A DNA stretch of 64,000 nucleotides from Megalobrama amblycephala (Eukaryota; Chordata; Actinopteri; Cypriniformes; Xenocyprididae): positions 24,678,226 to 24,742,225 of the forward strand of contig NC_063052.1 in assembly GCF_018812025.1 (NCBI RefSeq). Direction: 5' to 3'. This document shows, in pieces, positions 11,801 to 21,900 of this stretch. Position 1 is the stretch's first letter; the number at the start of each line of letters is the position of its first letter. Position numbers and translations under genes: made by a program. Under the pieces are notes generated by a model. That model searched no databases, had not been told where the DNA came from, and saw nothing but the letters and a program-made list of their open reading frames with translations.

Positions 11801-14800
11801 AAACTCACCCATGGTGTGCCACACATAGACATAACCTCTACGTCTCCAGTCATTGGTCTGAGGAAAAGGCTTTCCATCAGGAAAAACATTGCACCTCTTT
11901 AGATCTGTACACTTTCCAAAGCCATAGTCGTCCAACCAAGATGTCCAGTTAAACACATACCCTGAACGCACCTGCCCGTTAGCTGAAAGAAAAATGAAGG
12001 GGTTGAACAAAGCATTTCTTCTTTCTCGAGATATGTAAATGCAACTTTTTAAAATACAGCTCATTTTTTCCCCTTGCAATAGGCTATATGCACGGTTACT
12101 TCCTCGTTGGCATTAAGCCAGCCCGGGCATTTCCGGTGAACTGTTAGCTGTTCATTCTGTAGTCACTGTACATTGACACAAAACCATCAATGGTTGACTT
12201 TTTAATGTTGTATTCATATTTTAATGCAGTTATCACATTTACCTAAAATTGCCAATAAACCAGTTTTATTTATGATTGCAATAAAGACAAAGCAGTTTGG
12301 ACCGTTTATAAATGCTGTGTCTGAAGAAAATCTTAAGAAAAATAATAACTTTTCTTGTGAATGAATGAATGACACAGAAAGCGAGCACCGCGCTTTCCCT
12401 TTGTAATCAGCTGTCAAACAGTGCAGCGCAAGATCAATGATTTCAGAACACTTGTGAAAACACACATTTTATTTAATTAATCTAACTAAAGTGTACAATA
12501 AATATTTAATTTTTGAAGCTTTTTTTCACATAAAAGTGTGAAAACTGATGGTTGAATTGAATTAAGCCGAAGAGGAACAATGAGGTATGAGGTATATATA
12601 TATATTTTTTTATGCTGTCTTACGTTTGAATAACTAAATTAATGCTATGCCTGACTATTTAAGTGACTATATTCGGATTATAAGCTAAGTATTACACTAC
12701 TGATGCTCAACACACCAGCAAATGACATCTCACCGGAAGTTTTCGAGCTGGCTTATATTATTGCGGAAGTTCTAAAGAACGCTCCGTGCATATAGTCCAT
12801 TGTGCATAGAGATGATGAAGCACCTGAGGCCTCCATCATACCGTCGTCACAGTGCTCGTCATACACCAGGTTGCCAGTGCTGTCCTCCTTCTGGCATGGT
12901 GGGAACTCCAGAGCTGCAGTGAATGAGATGCATGAGCCGTTCATTGCAGGGCTGTCGCTCGTGAGGCGCACCTTCGGTGGTTTGTCTGTGATGTTCATGA
13001 GAGCATTGAATGATTAGTGTGTGGGGACATTCCTGTCATGCAGTACATTTTTATGTGAGATTATTTATTTTTCTCCAATATGTTAACATATATCAAAATA
13101 TTGGAGAATTCTTTTTAACATATTTTAGGAAAAAAAGTATTAAATCTCACAATTTTAAAGATGTAAATTTAAAGGAAAAAATGGCAATTTATTATAAATT
13201 ATTCAAGTTGTTTCTTTTTTTACATTCCTTTAATCAAAATGTTTTTTTTTTTAAGTTTTCAATGGAATATTGTTTAAATTTGTAGTCTTTTTTTTTTTTT
13301 TTTTTTTAAGTTTTTTTCCTCTGGCCTAAGTATGACTTTTTATCTCGTCAAACTTTTGTAATATCACTTTAATAAATAAGATCATCTTCCTCCTGGATGT
13401 AAGTGACATTGAAAACATCAGCACAAATATCTGTAAGTATGGGGTGCATCTCAATCAGATCAGTAGTCAGGGCACTGATCAGGGAGTCGGCCATTTTAAG
13501 GGCTGTCTCGGACACAAAATGCTTCCAGTGCACTGAAAGGTTAGCTCCCTAAAAAATCCCAAAATGTATTATGAAAATCAGGGAGTGGTTCACATACTTC
13601 CTTACTATAAGTAGGCAAAAAAAAGTCTGTAACAAAAGTAGTATGTCCGAGAATTCACAGAGTAGGCAAAAAGTACGTGGCTGACTTTCCATGAGATTCT
13701 GAAGTGTGCATACAATGGACACTTTGCTGTCCCATGAGGCCACGGGAGAGGATTTGTGAATGGCAGTGAAGCAACACAACTGAAGCTGGTAGTGATAATG
13801 ACAACATGGTGAATGTAGTACGTCCGTAGTACTTTTTTAGTGGTCACAAAGTAATTACTTATTCAAAATTAGTAGAGTATGCGATTTCGGACGCTGACCC
13901 TGAAACGCAGAACATAAATCACGCAAGCCAACTCATCACACATAATGACATGTGATAGATGTTTTGAAAAAACTTATTTCATTTTATTTCAGCATGAACA
14001 TAGGCTACATTGCTAGATAGGTAGTGAACATAAGCTAGCTAACATTTACAATTTATTTACAGCTGAAATGTTGCACGTATATGTAACAATCAAAGTTTTT
14101 ATCATAATGTACTTTAAATAGCATTAAATAATAATGTCTGAATGATATCAGTTCTGCTGTTGTTCATAAATACCAGTAGTGACGTTGTAAAATGAGGACG
14201 TTGTCATGTCACTGGAAATAGAGTCATCAGTGTCCCAGTGTGTAATGAGCCAGGGTCCTTACTGTCCTTACCACTGCCCGAATGATTCATGGGAGCTGAT
14301 TGAGATGCACCCAATAGCAATTTGATTAATTCTGTGATGCGTACTATTAGTTTACTTGTCTCACTCAAACTTATGTTTGTCAAAAGTACAAAAATGTTGA
14401 TATCACAATTACTAAAACTGGTGAATAATTATCTTGTATCCATTGTGTAAATAATCACGTTATAATTAATGCATTTTGAGTGTTTGTCTGTGTTTGTCTT
14501 ATTGGCATTGATTGTTCCATGGAGAACCTTTAACATCACTAAACCTAGTACACAAAAGCTCTTTATAGTGGAAAATGTTATTTTAATTTTTTACAATGTT
14601 CTTCACACTGAGAAAAACATGTTTGCTTGTTTGTTTAAGAACTGTTAACTCTAAAGCTCTAAAGTTCGGAACCAAAAATAGTTTTATGCATTGCTGAAGT
14701 GTGGTGTATACGCTTTTATAAAAAATATTTCATGTTTATATTGTATCCATTACTTCAAACTTTACTGCATAAGAGGACTGATTTTGTGGCTTAAAATAGG

Positions 14801-15769
14801 TAACACTGATATTGTGCGGAACTCTTACCATGTCTGCGATTCAGCTGTTGTTTGAAGGGGGGATACAGATATTCATCCCAAGGGTTCGTGTCCGGTTCCC
14901 ATCCAGGGATTGGGAATGGAAAAGGGAGCTTGTGTTTATGAGGGAACATGTCACCATAAGCTGCAAGCATGACAAGGGAAAACAAATATTTTAAAAGCAT
15001 TGTGAATGAAAATATAACCATGTAAAACTGACAGTTCAATTACACATACATTAACTCACTAAACATAGAACTATTTCATGTAACTAAATGGACAATAATT
15101 TACATTAATCGTTTGAAATTTTATAAACCATAATAAAGAAAACTGGGCTAGTTGTCTCACAGGGAATTTTCCACTTTCTGTTGGGCTAAATCTACAAAAT
15201 CAGACGTAAAAAAATCAACTCGCTTTGAGAAATATTCAAAGCAGGAGTAAAAAAAAAAAAAAAGACACCTAGCCCCACCCTGCGTTTCAATCAGCTCCCT
15301 TGCTTCCAAGGATGTAAATCAGTGTATTATAAAAATGTGACCGACTCCCTGATCAGTCTCCCGAAATGTCCTTAATTTACGCACTAAATATCTGAGTTTA
15401 TCTGCATTCTGCGTATGGATAACTTTAACGAACTCAGATATGGGAAAAGAGACTAAATTATATATTCGCACAGCCTGAGGTGAACGAAATATTCTGTAAA
15501 GTATTTTCACAAGACTGACTTGGCTGCTCTCGCAAGTAACCTAATTAGTTTCATGAGACTGCAGCGCGCGGACGAAAACAGTTATTCCAACACAAATGAT
15601 TATTTAGGCTATAGCTTATCATATGTTTTTCCAAACACTATTTACGTTTTTAAACATAATTTACGTTTTGTTTTATTACTCTATTTTGTCGACTTTGCTG
15701 GAATTTAGAAATGGCAACCATGAATCTTTTACAATAGCCATAAAACAGTTTTTAGTTTTAGTGGGGTTT

Positions 15770-15824
<55 letters not shown>

Positions 15825-16109
15825 TTGTGTATATATGTAGGCTATGTAAGTAGGCTACGATATGTAGGCTACGTCAGCAATCACTTGTCCAAAAAACGTA
15901 TAAACTTAATTATTATTATAAAAACATTGCGGACTACTTGTTTCAAAGCTTCAAAATGTAACAATTATAAGCATTCGCTGCTGAAAAATACTTTAACTCA
16001 TCGTTCCGTTAAAAAAAAAAAAAAAAAAATCCTACTTACTTTTTTTGCTGTTCGTTATAGGGACGAAGAATGCCCAGACCAGCACAAGTAACATTTCCAA
16101 ATGCATCAT
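3518..16109 (-). CDS. gpnmb: gpnmb: transmembrane glycoprotein NMB, 12 coding exons
   Basis: Spliced by hand from GT-AG junctions; coding exons (minus strand, 5' to 3') are 16109-16040, 14960-14829, 12985-12824, 11982-11809, 9358-9197, 7409-7089, 6876-6817, 6688-6446, 5428-5323, 5054-4831, 3839-3746 and 3665-3518. They sum to 1,896 nt, in frame, 631 aa. Order: hydrophobic signal peptide (about 1-20), N-terminal region with the GPNMB-type motif NVFPDGKPFP, PKD domain (about 234-340), a Ser/Thr/Pro-rich stretch (about 350-410), a Cys-rich kringle-like region (about 472-540), one membrane segment (about 562-581) and a short tail with an ExxxLL sorting signal (ERSRLL). N-glycosylation sequons occur (NWT, NTT, NVT, NIT). 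The family is a type I melanosome/lysosome glycoprotein of pigment cells and macrophages. The FPDGKPFP motif separates it from PMEL, and the long PMEL repeat domain is absent. Start chosen at the first of two adjacent Met codons, with A at -3. Human GPNMB is about 560-572 aa, so this copy is slightly longer. Confidence 0.96.
4080..4455. repeat. Dispersed repeat (CG-containing, 'CGTTTT' rich) in gpnmb intron 10
   Basis: The segment is rich in CGTTTT/AAAACG words. Its right half (about 4320-4440) is clearly related, in inverse orientation, to 61070-61240 of this window. It looks like a non-autonomous DNA transposon; the ends resemble inverted TTTACACG/ATGTAAATG but were not fixed. Confidence 0.45.
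7089..7409 (-). CDS. gpnmb: gpnmb coding exon 6, PKD domain
   Basis: This is the largest gpnmb exon (321 nt, about residues 234-340). It carries the PKD fold: a WDFRDG sequence stands where WDFGDG is usual, followed by an aromatic/Gly strand motif (AYNTLGNVTVKL). It ends in a proline-rich run (PCPPPTPTP) like that found at the same place in mammalian GPNMB. The G-to-R change inside the WDFGDG core is a departure from the family pattern. Acceptor AG is at 7411-7410 and donor GT at 7088-7087; both junctions split a codon after its first base. Confidence 0.93.
7454..7491. repeat. (AT)n microsatellite
   Basis: AT tract of about 38 bp in gpnmb intron 5, just outside the element at 7501. Confidence 0.95.
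7501..9151. mobile_element. 1.65-kb inverted-repeat element with repeated GGTAGTGAC motif
   Basis: A perfect 16-bp terminal inverted repeat (GCCATTCTACAGAATT) is at 7501-7516 and, inverted, at 9136-9151. Inside, TTCGGTAGTGAC-like motifs occur at about 7680 (inverse), 8001, 8021, 8185 (inverse), 8226, 8391, 8551 and 8723, plus decayed forms. A segment of about 165 bp is tandemly duplicated (8226 and 8391 onward). No transposase ORF is visible. It lies in gpnmb intron 5 beside an AT microsatellite. The family is not recognised. Confidence 0.6.
8806..8867. repeat. (AT)n microsatellite
   Basis: AT tract of about 62 bp inside the element at 7501-9151. Confidence 0.95.
10396..10719 (-). pseudogene. 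THAP-like zinc-finger ORF inside family B element
   Basis: The ORF of 107 codons has a better start at an internal Met at 10707 ([10 protein letters not shown]). It shows THAP hallmarks: a short N-terminal metal motif, a conserved Pro (FGLPRD), a Trp (RDQWLQF) and a C-x2-H pair (LCAAHF). The first pair reads C-x2-H (CYFH) instead of the usual C-x2-4-C. No DDE catalytic domain follows, so this is a remnant or a DNA-binding module carried alone. It runs in the sense direction of gpnmb intron 4, so exonisation is possible but not shown. The copy at 47658 keeps the start but has lost the rest of the domain. Confidence 0.6.
10892..11499. mobile_element. TTAA-flanked element, family C (innermost of the nest)
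   Basis: Element 10896-11495 begins AGGGTCATGAAACCC and ends GGGTTTCATGACCCT, with TTAA at 10892-10895 and 11496-11499. The family B copy at 47658 lacks it and reads CTTCTGTTAAATAAAATATC (opposite strand) at the same point, which proves a clean insertion into TTAA. It contains no ORF of note. Confidence 0.88.
15777..15823. repeat. (GT)n microsatellite in gpnmb intron 1
   Basis: GT tract of about 44 bp, 217 bp from coding exon 1. Confidence 0.95.
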
Positions 16110-16259
16110 GTTGACTTTTTGGGTGAAAATACAAATATATTTTATCAGAGTGTTTATTTTTTCTTTTTGTATCGCCCCCAAAATGCCAGTCCAGCTGCTC
16201 GTCCCAGACCCCTCAACTCTCTAATGCTCTCGCTCACATCTCCCAGTCACTCGCACGAG

Positions 16260-16290
16260 CTCTAATTTAATACAACAATCATGTGACGTT
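16260..16290 (-). promoter_or_regulatory. gpnmb promoter candidate: M-box next to TATA-like sequence
   Basis: TCATGTGA (M-box form of the E-box, TCACATGA on the gene strand) occupies 16279-16286. A TATA-like TATTAAAT is immediately downstream at about 16263-16272, about 155 nt before the gpnmb start codon. Mammalian GPNMB is a known MITF/TFE target through such sites, so spacing and order fit a pigment-cell/lysosomal promoter. The sites are seen in the sequence; their use is inferred. Confidence 0.5.
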
Positions 16291-16701
16291 TCTGTAACAA
16301 GAAGCATCTGATTCTTAATTAGGATCTATGAGCGCGAGCTGAGAGGAGAGTTCGGAGTCTCATGTTGACCCTTGTTGCTTTCTCCTTGTATTTCGAAACA
16401 CAGCCTATTTCAAAATCATCTTATTTTTCTTCGACTGTTGTCTTTAGACTTTATAGTCTTGTCCAAAACAAATGCTAGCCTATATGTCCCATATGAGATC
16501 CTTGATCTGTCCCACAGTCCTTTTTGAGAATATAGGCTATTTTGTTGTTGTTGTTGTTGGTGGATATTAGCCTAAAGTCAGTGACAAAGAATGTCCGAGA
16601 TGATGGTGTGGACATAGGCTATTTTTAAACATCTATAGCCCATTTAAAAACGTTGTATATAAATAAATTTGTTTGAAATGTGATTGCTCATTAAAATAAT
16701 T

Positions 16702-17089
16702 TGTGACCCTTGACCACAAAACCAGTCACAAAGCTATATTTGTAGCAGTAGCCAACAATACTTTGTATATAGGTCAAAATTATCGATTTTACTTTTATGC
16801 CAAAAGTCATTATGATATTAAGTAAAGATCATGTTCCATGAAGATATTTTGTAAATGTCCTACCGTAAATAGCCTATATCAAAAATGTTCTTTTGTTAGT
16901 GGATATGTATAGCTAATGACTTCATTTGGACAACTTTAAAGGCGATTTTCTCAGTATTTCGATTTTTTTTTTTTTTTTTTCAAATAGTTGTAGCTATCTC
17001 TGCCAAATATGGTCTTATTCTAACAAACCATACATCAATGGAAAGCTTATTCGGTTTCAAAAAACTGATCCTTGTGGTCCAGGGTCACA
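16702..17089. mobile_element. Inverted-repeat element TGTGACCC...GGGTCACA
   Basis: The element begins TGTGACCCTTGACCACAAAA and ends with the inverse GTGGTCCAGGGTCACA. I recognise the layout as a very common fish interspersed repeat. It sits in the gap between the divergent gpnmb and oxnad1 genes. A poly-T run (about 16964-16980) interrupts it. Confidence 0.7.
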
Positions 17090-18979
17090 TTTATATAATT
17101 TCAACAAAATTTCTGACCTGAGATGTATCCATTTGGGTGTAGGCTACAACTTGATCTTCTTCTTTTTTTCATATCATATTTTGTATTTTAAAAAACGTCA
17201 CTGACTTCGATTTGGGGACAATTTTGTTTAAAATATTACTAATAATGCTTCAAAATAAATTGCTTCACTGCTCCTAGGCATTTATTAGCCTAAGCCCCAC
17301 GAAAATCAGCTATCAAAAATGAAAGTCAGACATTAAACATAAAACTTGTTAATCATAGATGAGGTCTATAAAGAAGACTTAAAAAGTGAGCGCGATAAAA
17401 AAATAAAAAATAGGGTGCACCATCTAGTAGGCTATTCAAGTGAATAAGCATGAAATATGGTCAAAATACAAAAATTAATAATAATCTAAAGAATGCTCCT
17501 TTTTACCTACACTGTAGCTACGTAACATAAGAAACATTATGTAGCCTTCTTTTTATTGTTTTTGTTGCACAAAATGTCAATTCACATAACATGCAGCATA
17601 TAAACATTTAAATGAACTGACATTTTGAATGCACTTCAGTTACAACTGTTTGTACTGTCTTGAAATATGAAAATGTAGCCTACCCAAATTTTCATAAGAA
17701 AAACGTTTATATAGCCCAACAAAAAACCAAGGTCGTGTTGTCTAACTGCAAAGCGTTCAAAACAATTTTAAAACTCGGATGTCATAAGATTTCGAGACGC
17801 CGTGACTTGCACAGATCCGCGCGCTTTCAGGTGACGAGTGATTGGGAAACAGTTGGAGGTCAAAGGGACGAACGATTAGAAGAAGATTTGAAAAGCGCAA
17901 ACGCTCCTTTATTATTCTGAAGACTGAAATAGTCAACTAAAATACAGTAAAATAACATGTTATGCGGGAAAGACTAATAATATTGATTATTCTAATCTTA
18001 AATTCATCTCTGTTATCAGCTCATGTTTGCCCATGAAGGAAACTGGCATGTCATCACATGCTTTGATGCGTCTCTCACGAGCTCTGTTTGAAGGTTCCTC
18101 CCAGTTTTTAATGTAATCATAATGGCGTGACTTTCCATGTTATTTACGTGACAGCACTCCTATCCACCAGAACCAACACGGAAAAGTCAGGAAACAACAC
18201 GAAATACTTTAATAAAGATAATAACTGATAAAAAAAAAAGTAGGCTATAAAAGTATTCAAGTATGTTAGCCCAGTCATATCGTTTCCTTTGGCCACCAGA
18301 GGCTACTGACTGTTCAGATGCAGTTCAGAAGAAAAGCTCATTTTTGAGCGCTCAGATAGTATACAAATCTCTACACAGTAGTATCAAGTCATTTGTCATT
18401 TTTTGTCATTAACATTTCCACAATTGTCTTTCTTAGGATTATATTCATTTCGCTAGCGCTTTATGTTTCCTTAAATGATACAATAAAACAATATTATCAA
18501 TATATATTGTTTAATATTGTTTAATAATGTTTTGCACAAACCTCTCTTGTTCCGAACTGAAGGAATACCACTGGGTGGCGCTATAGACTGTCTATAGACT
18601 ATAGACTGTGTTCACCATCCTTAAAAACAGATGAAGAAGAAACGTAACCGGAGTGACAGAGGTGAATAATTTTGACATAAAGTATTCTGCCTCTTGAGCA
18701 TATAAGCTCGTTATGCTTTGTCCGCTTAGTTGTTAGTATTGTTTATAATTAATCTTAAATGTAAATTGATCATAAAACGTTTTTTTGTTGTTGTTGTTTT
18801 TATATAAATAATAGAGATAAATTGCTTACTGCTCACGTGTGTGAATGTCACTTAAAATCAGCTGTTGAGAAGAAACTCATTTCAGATTTCAATGTCGTCT
18901 GTTATTTCTCAATAAATACAATAACTAACTTGCTTTGTATTTGATGATATTATCAGGTGTTTGACCGTCATATCCGATC

Positions 18980-21900
18980 ATGAGTGTCCCCTGTTTTGTA
19001 CGAATGGTGGCCAGAAGTTTCGCCGGTGGATCAAAACTGTTCAGACCAGCTGTTTTGTGTTCATGTAAAGACACAGTCACGCGGTGAGGATCCAGAATCT
19101 GGAGCTGTTTCTAGAGGCTTTGGACATAGTGGTTGTGTTTTAAAACCTCTTGAGTTGGCTACCTAGTTGGCATGCAACAAAAATACTTTTTAGTTAGTAT
19201 GTATGGAGCTCACTGGATTTTGAGACACAACCAGTGTTAGTATCCTTTGTGCTCAACCTAAACTTGACTAAATTTGTTTCAGAAAAATGTCATCCAGAAG
19301 ACAGACTGACCATCTAGAGAGAACTGCTAACGTTCATAGAGACATGGTGAGTCTTCTTAGATTTCTTTATCTATATTTGATGAAACCCTTGGCATGTTGA
19401 TTCCTCTGTGACGCCTTATAAATGGTTAACAAATGATGTGGCCAAGTAGGTCAAAGTTCAGGCACTTATTCTGTGTTGTAGGTCAACAAATGTGTCATTT
19501 GATTTTTGTCGTGAGATTAAGTTCAAGATGACATTATTTATTTCTACTTTTAAGATGTTCTTTGTACTACTTTAATGTGTAGATATGAAGCATATGGAGA
19601 GTATAGTGTGATTTCATTAACATATTATGCTGATTATATTTCCACACTTCAGTCATTGAATGTGTGTATAGTTTTGAGTGGTAAAAATGTATAATGGCTT
19701 TCATTTGAACATCTGCATAGAATAAAGTATTATGTGGGAAATGTGTGAATTTTATTGTAAATTCTCTGTAAAGACATGATTTGATGTTCTGTGTGTATCC
19801 AGGAACTTTTCCCTGCACGTGTTAGTGACATTATTAAAGAATCTGATACAGTAAAGCGACTGAGACTGGAGGTGCCGCATCCTGACTTCAGTTTCCGTGC
19901 TGGACAGTGGTAAGAACGGTGTGCTAAATGATATTCAGTATAATGTGATGGGGCTGTGGGGGTATATAAGACAATAAAAGTTGGAAAACACGAATCTAGA
20001 CAGCTTGGAGCTAATACTGTTCTTAGATGTTTTTATTTTCAGTTGAAAGTGACTAATGGATGAGAAGACATGCAATTTGCCAAATGGCCAGGAGATGGTG
20101 CTTTCCTCTCACTTAAAATTCTCACTTAATTCAATGTGAGATCAGTTATCAGCAAACCACAGGAAAAAAAAAATTCTATTCTTACATCAACCTCTCCTCA
20201 CACCTTCTCCCTCATTTTTTGCTCTCACTCACATTGTGCCTTATTGCATTTTGTGTGTGAGTTCTAGGGAGCCTGAGTGAGGTGAAAAAGTCAGGTGATG
20301 ATTTATGCAGATATATGCACAGAAACTCCTCCAGACCATATGATGTTGTGTTCCTGCTAAAGAACATGAATCAGGGAGAGCAGCGCGAGTGTGTGTGTGT
20401 GTGTGTGTGTCTGTGTGCGTGTGTGTGTGTGTGCGCACCCCGACATATGTGCTTATCACTTATTCATGCTCTGCATACACATATGGTGATTCTCAAAGCG
20501 TATGTTTTTTTATTATTGACAAAAGTAATATTGGACACATAGGTTTTGTTGTCCTAGAATGTTACTGTGTGGGAAGAATCTGTGCTTTCTCTTAACTTTC
20601 TAAAAGTACTTTATGTAGTTGTCTTGTTAGTTTTAAGTATAGTGAATGCATCAGGAAAGCGGCAAGTTTCACATAATATGCTTCTGTAGTGTGTCATTAT
20701 ATTATATTTAGTGCTGTCAAAAAATTAATCGCGATTAATTTGTTTATATATAATTTAAGTTATAAAAATAAATTTTATATAGAAATATAATATATTCATG
20801 TATATATTGTAATATTAAATATATACATGTATGTGTGTGTATTTATATATACATATTAAATATACACAGTACACACACATACATTATGTAAATAAACTTA
20901 TTTTGGATGTGATTAATCACGATAATCGCTTTTTACAGGACTAATTATATTGTATTAATACTTTTAAATTGTACCCTTTTTCACAGGGTGGATTTCTTCA
21001 TCCCAGGTGTGGAAACAGTCGGCGGCTTTTCCATTTGCTCGAATCCTGGCCTGCTGCAGAGAGAGGGAGTGATTGAACTGGCCGTCAAATACACACACCA
21101 TCCTCCAGCACACTGGATTCACACGAAAGTGAGTGAATGGAAAAAAAAAAAATATATATATATATACTACCTTTCAAAAGTTTGGGGTTGGAAAGATTTT
21201 ATTATGTTTTTGAAAGAAGTTTCTTATGCTAACCCAGGCTGAATTTATTTGATCAAAAATATAGTAAAAACTGTAATATTGTGAAATTATTACAGTTTTA
21301 AACGACAGTTTTTTCTATTTTAATATATTTTAAAATGTAATTTATTCCTGTGATGGCAAAGCTGAATTTTCAGCATCATTATTCCAGTCTTCAGTGTCAC
21401 ATGATTCTTCAGAAATCATTCTAATATGCTGATATGATGCTCAAGAAACAATTCTTATTATTACTATCAGTGTTTCATATTCTTGTTGGGGCCATGATCA
21501 TTTTTTAAGGATTATTTGATTAATGAGAAGTTCAAAAGAACATAATTTATTTGAAATAGAAAATATATTTATTGTAACTTTTGTAAAAAATTTAATTCAT
21601 CCTCGTTAAATAAAAATATCAATTTCTTAAAAAAAAATCTTACCAACTCCACACTTTTGAACAGAAGTCTGTAGGGGAATTAGCATCATTATTCAGATTT
21701 TTAATCAATGTTTTTATTTTGAATGTTCTATTCCATGTTTTTATTGGAATGTTTACTAAGCAAATAAAGTTAGTCTTTATAACCTTTAGTCAGTATACTT
21801 TCACTGAATACTTGGAAGATACATTTCTTGTGCATGTACAATATGGATTATTATAATATACAATTATTCTACCAAACAGAAAAAAACAGCATTTTAAATA

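Larger units (their letters stand above)
16110..18956. other. Head-to-head intergenic gap gpnmb / oxnad1
   Basis: No coding exon was found. The left edge holds the gpnmb promoter candidate, the middle the repeat at 16702-17089, and 17760-17920 is locally CpG-richer with a splice-like TTTCAG|GTGACG but no homology I know. Just before oxnad1 there is a short direct repeat of TATAGACTG (about 18585-18608). A non-coding first exon of oxnad1 could lie around 18600-18660 (GACAGAG|GTGAAT), but this is not established. Confidence 0.5.

Noticed and set aside
15777..16091. ORF made of alternating Cys-Val followed by other sequence
   Set aside because: Translation of a GT microsatellite; not a gene. 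The same holds at 20282-20595, 34435-34689, 41059-41302 and 57819-58073.
3518..16109. Calling the glycoprotein pmel
   Set aside because: It has the GPNMB-specific NVFPDGKPFP block and lacks the PMEL repeat domain; gpnmb fits better.
17660..17920. 86-codon ORF in the CpG-richer part of the gpnmb-oxnad1 gap as an exon
   Set aside because: No homology recognised and no partner exon; the CpG content may reflect promoter DNA only.
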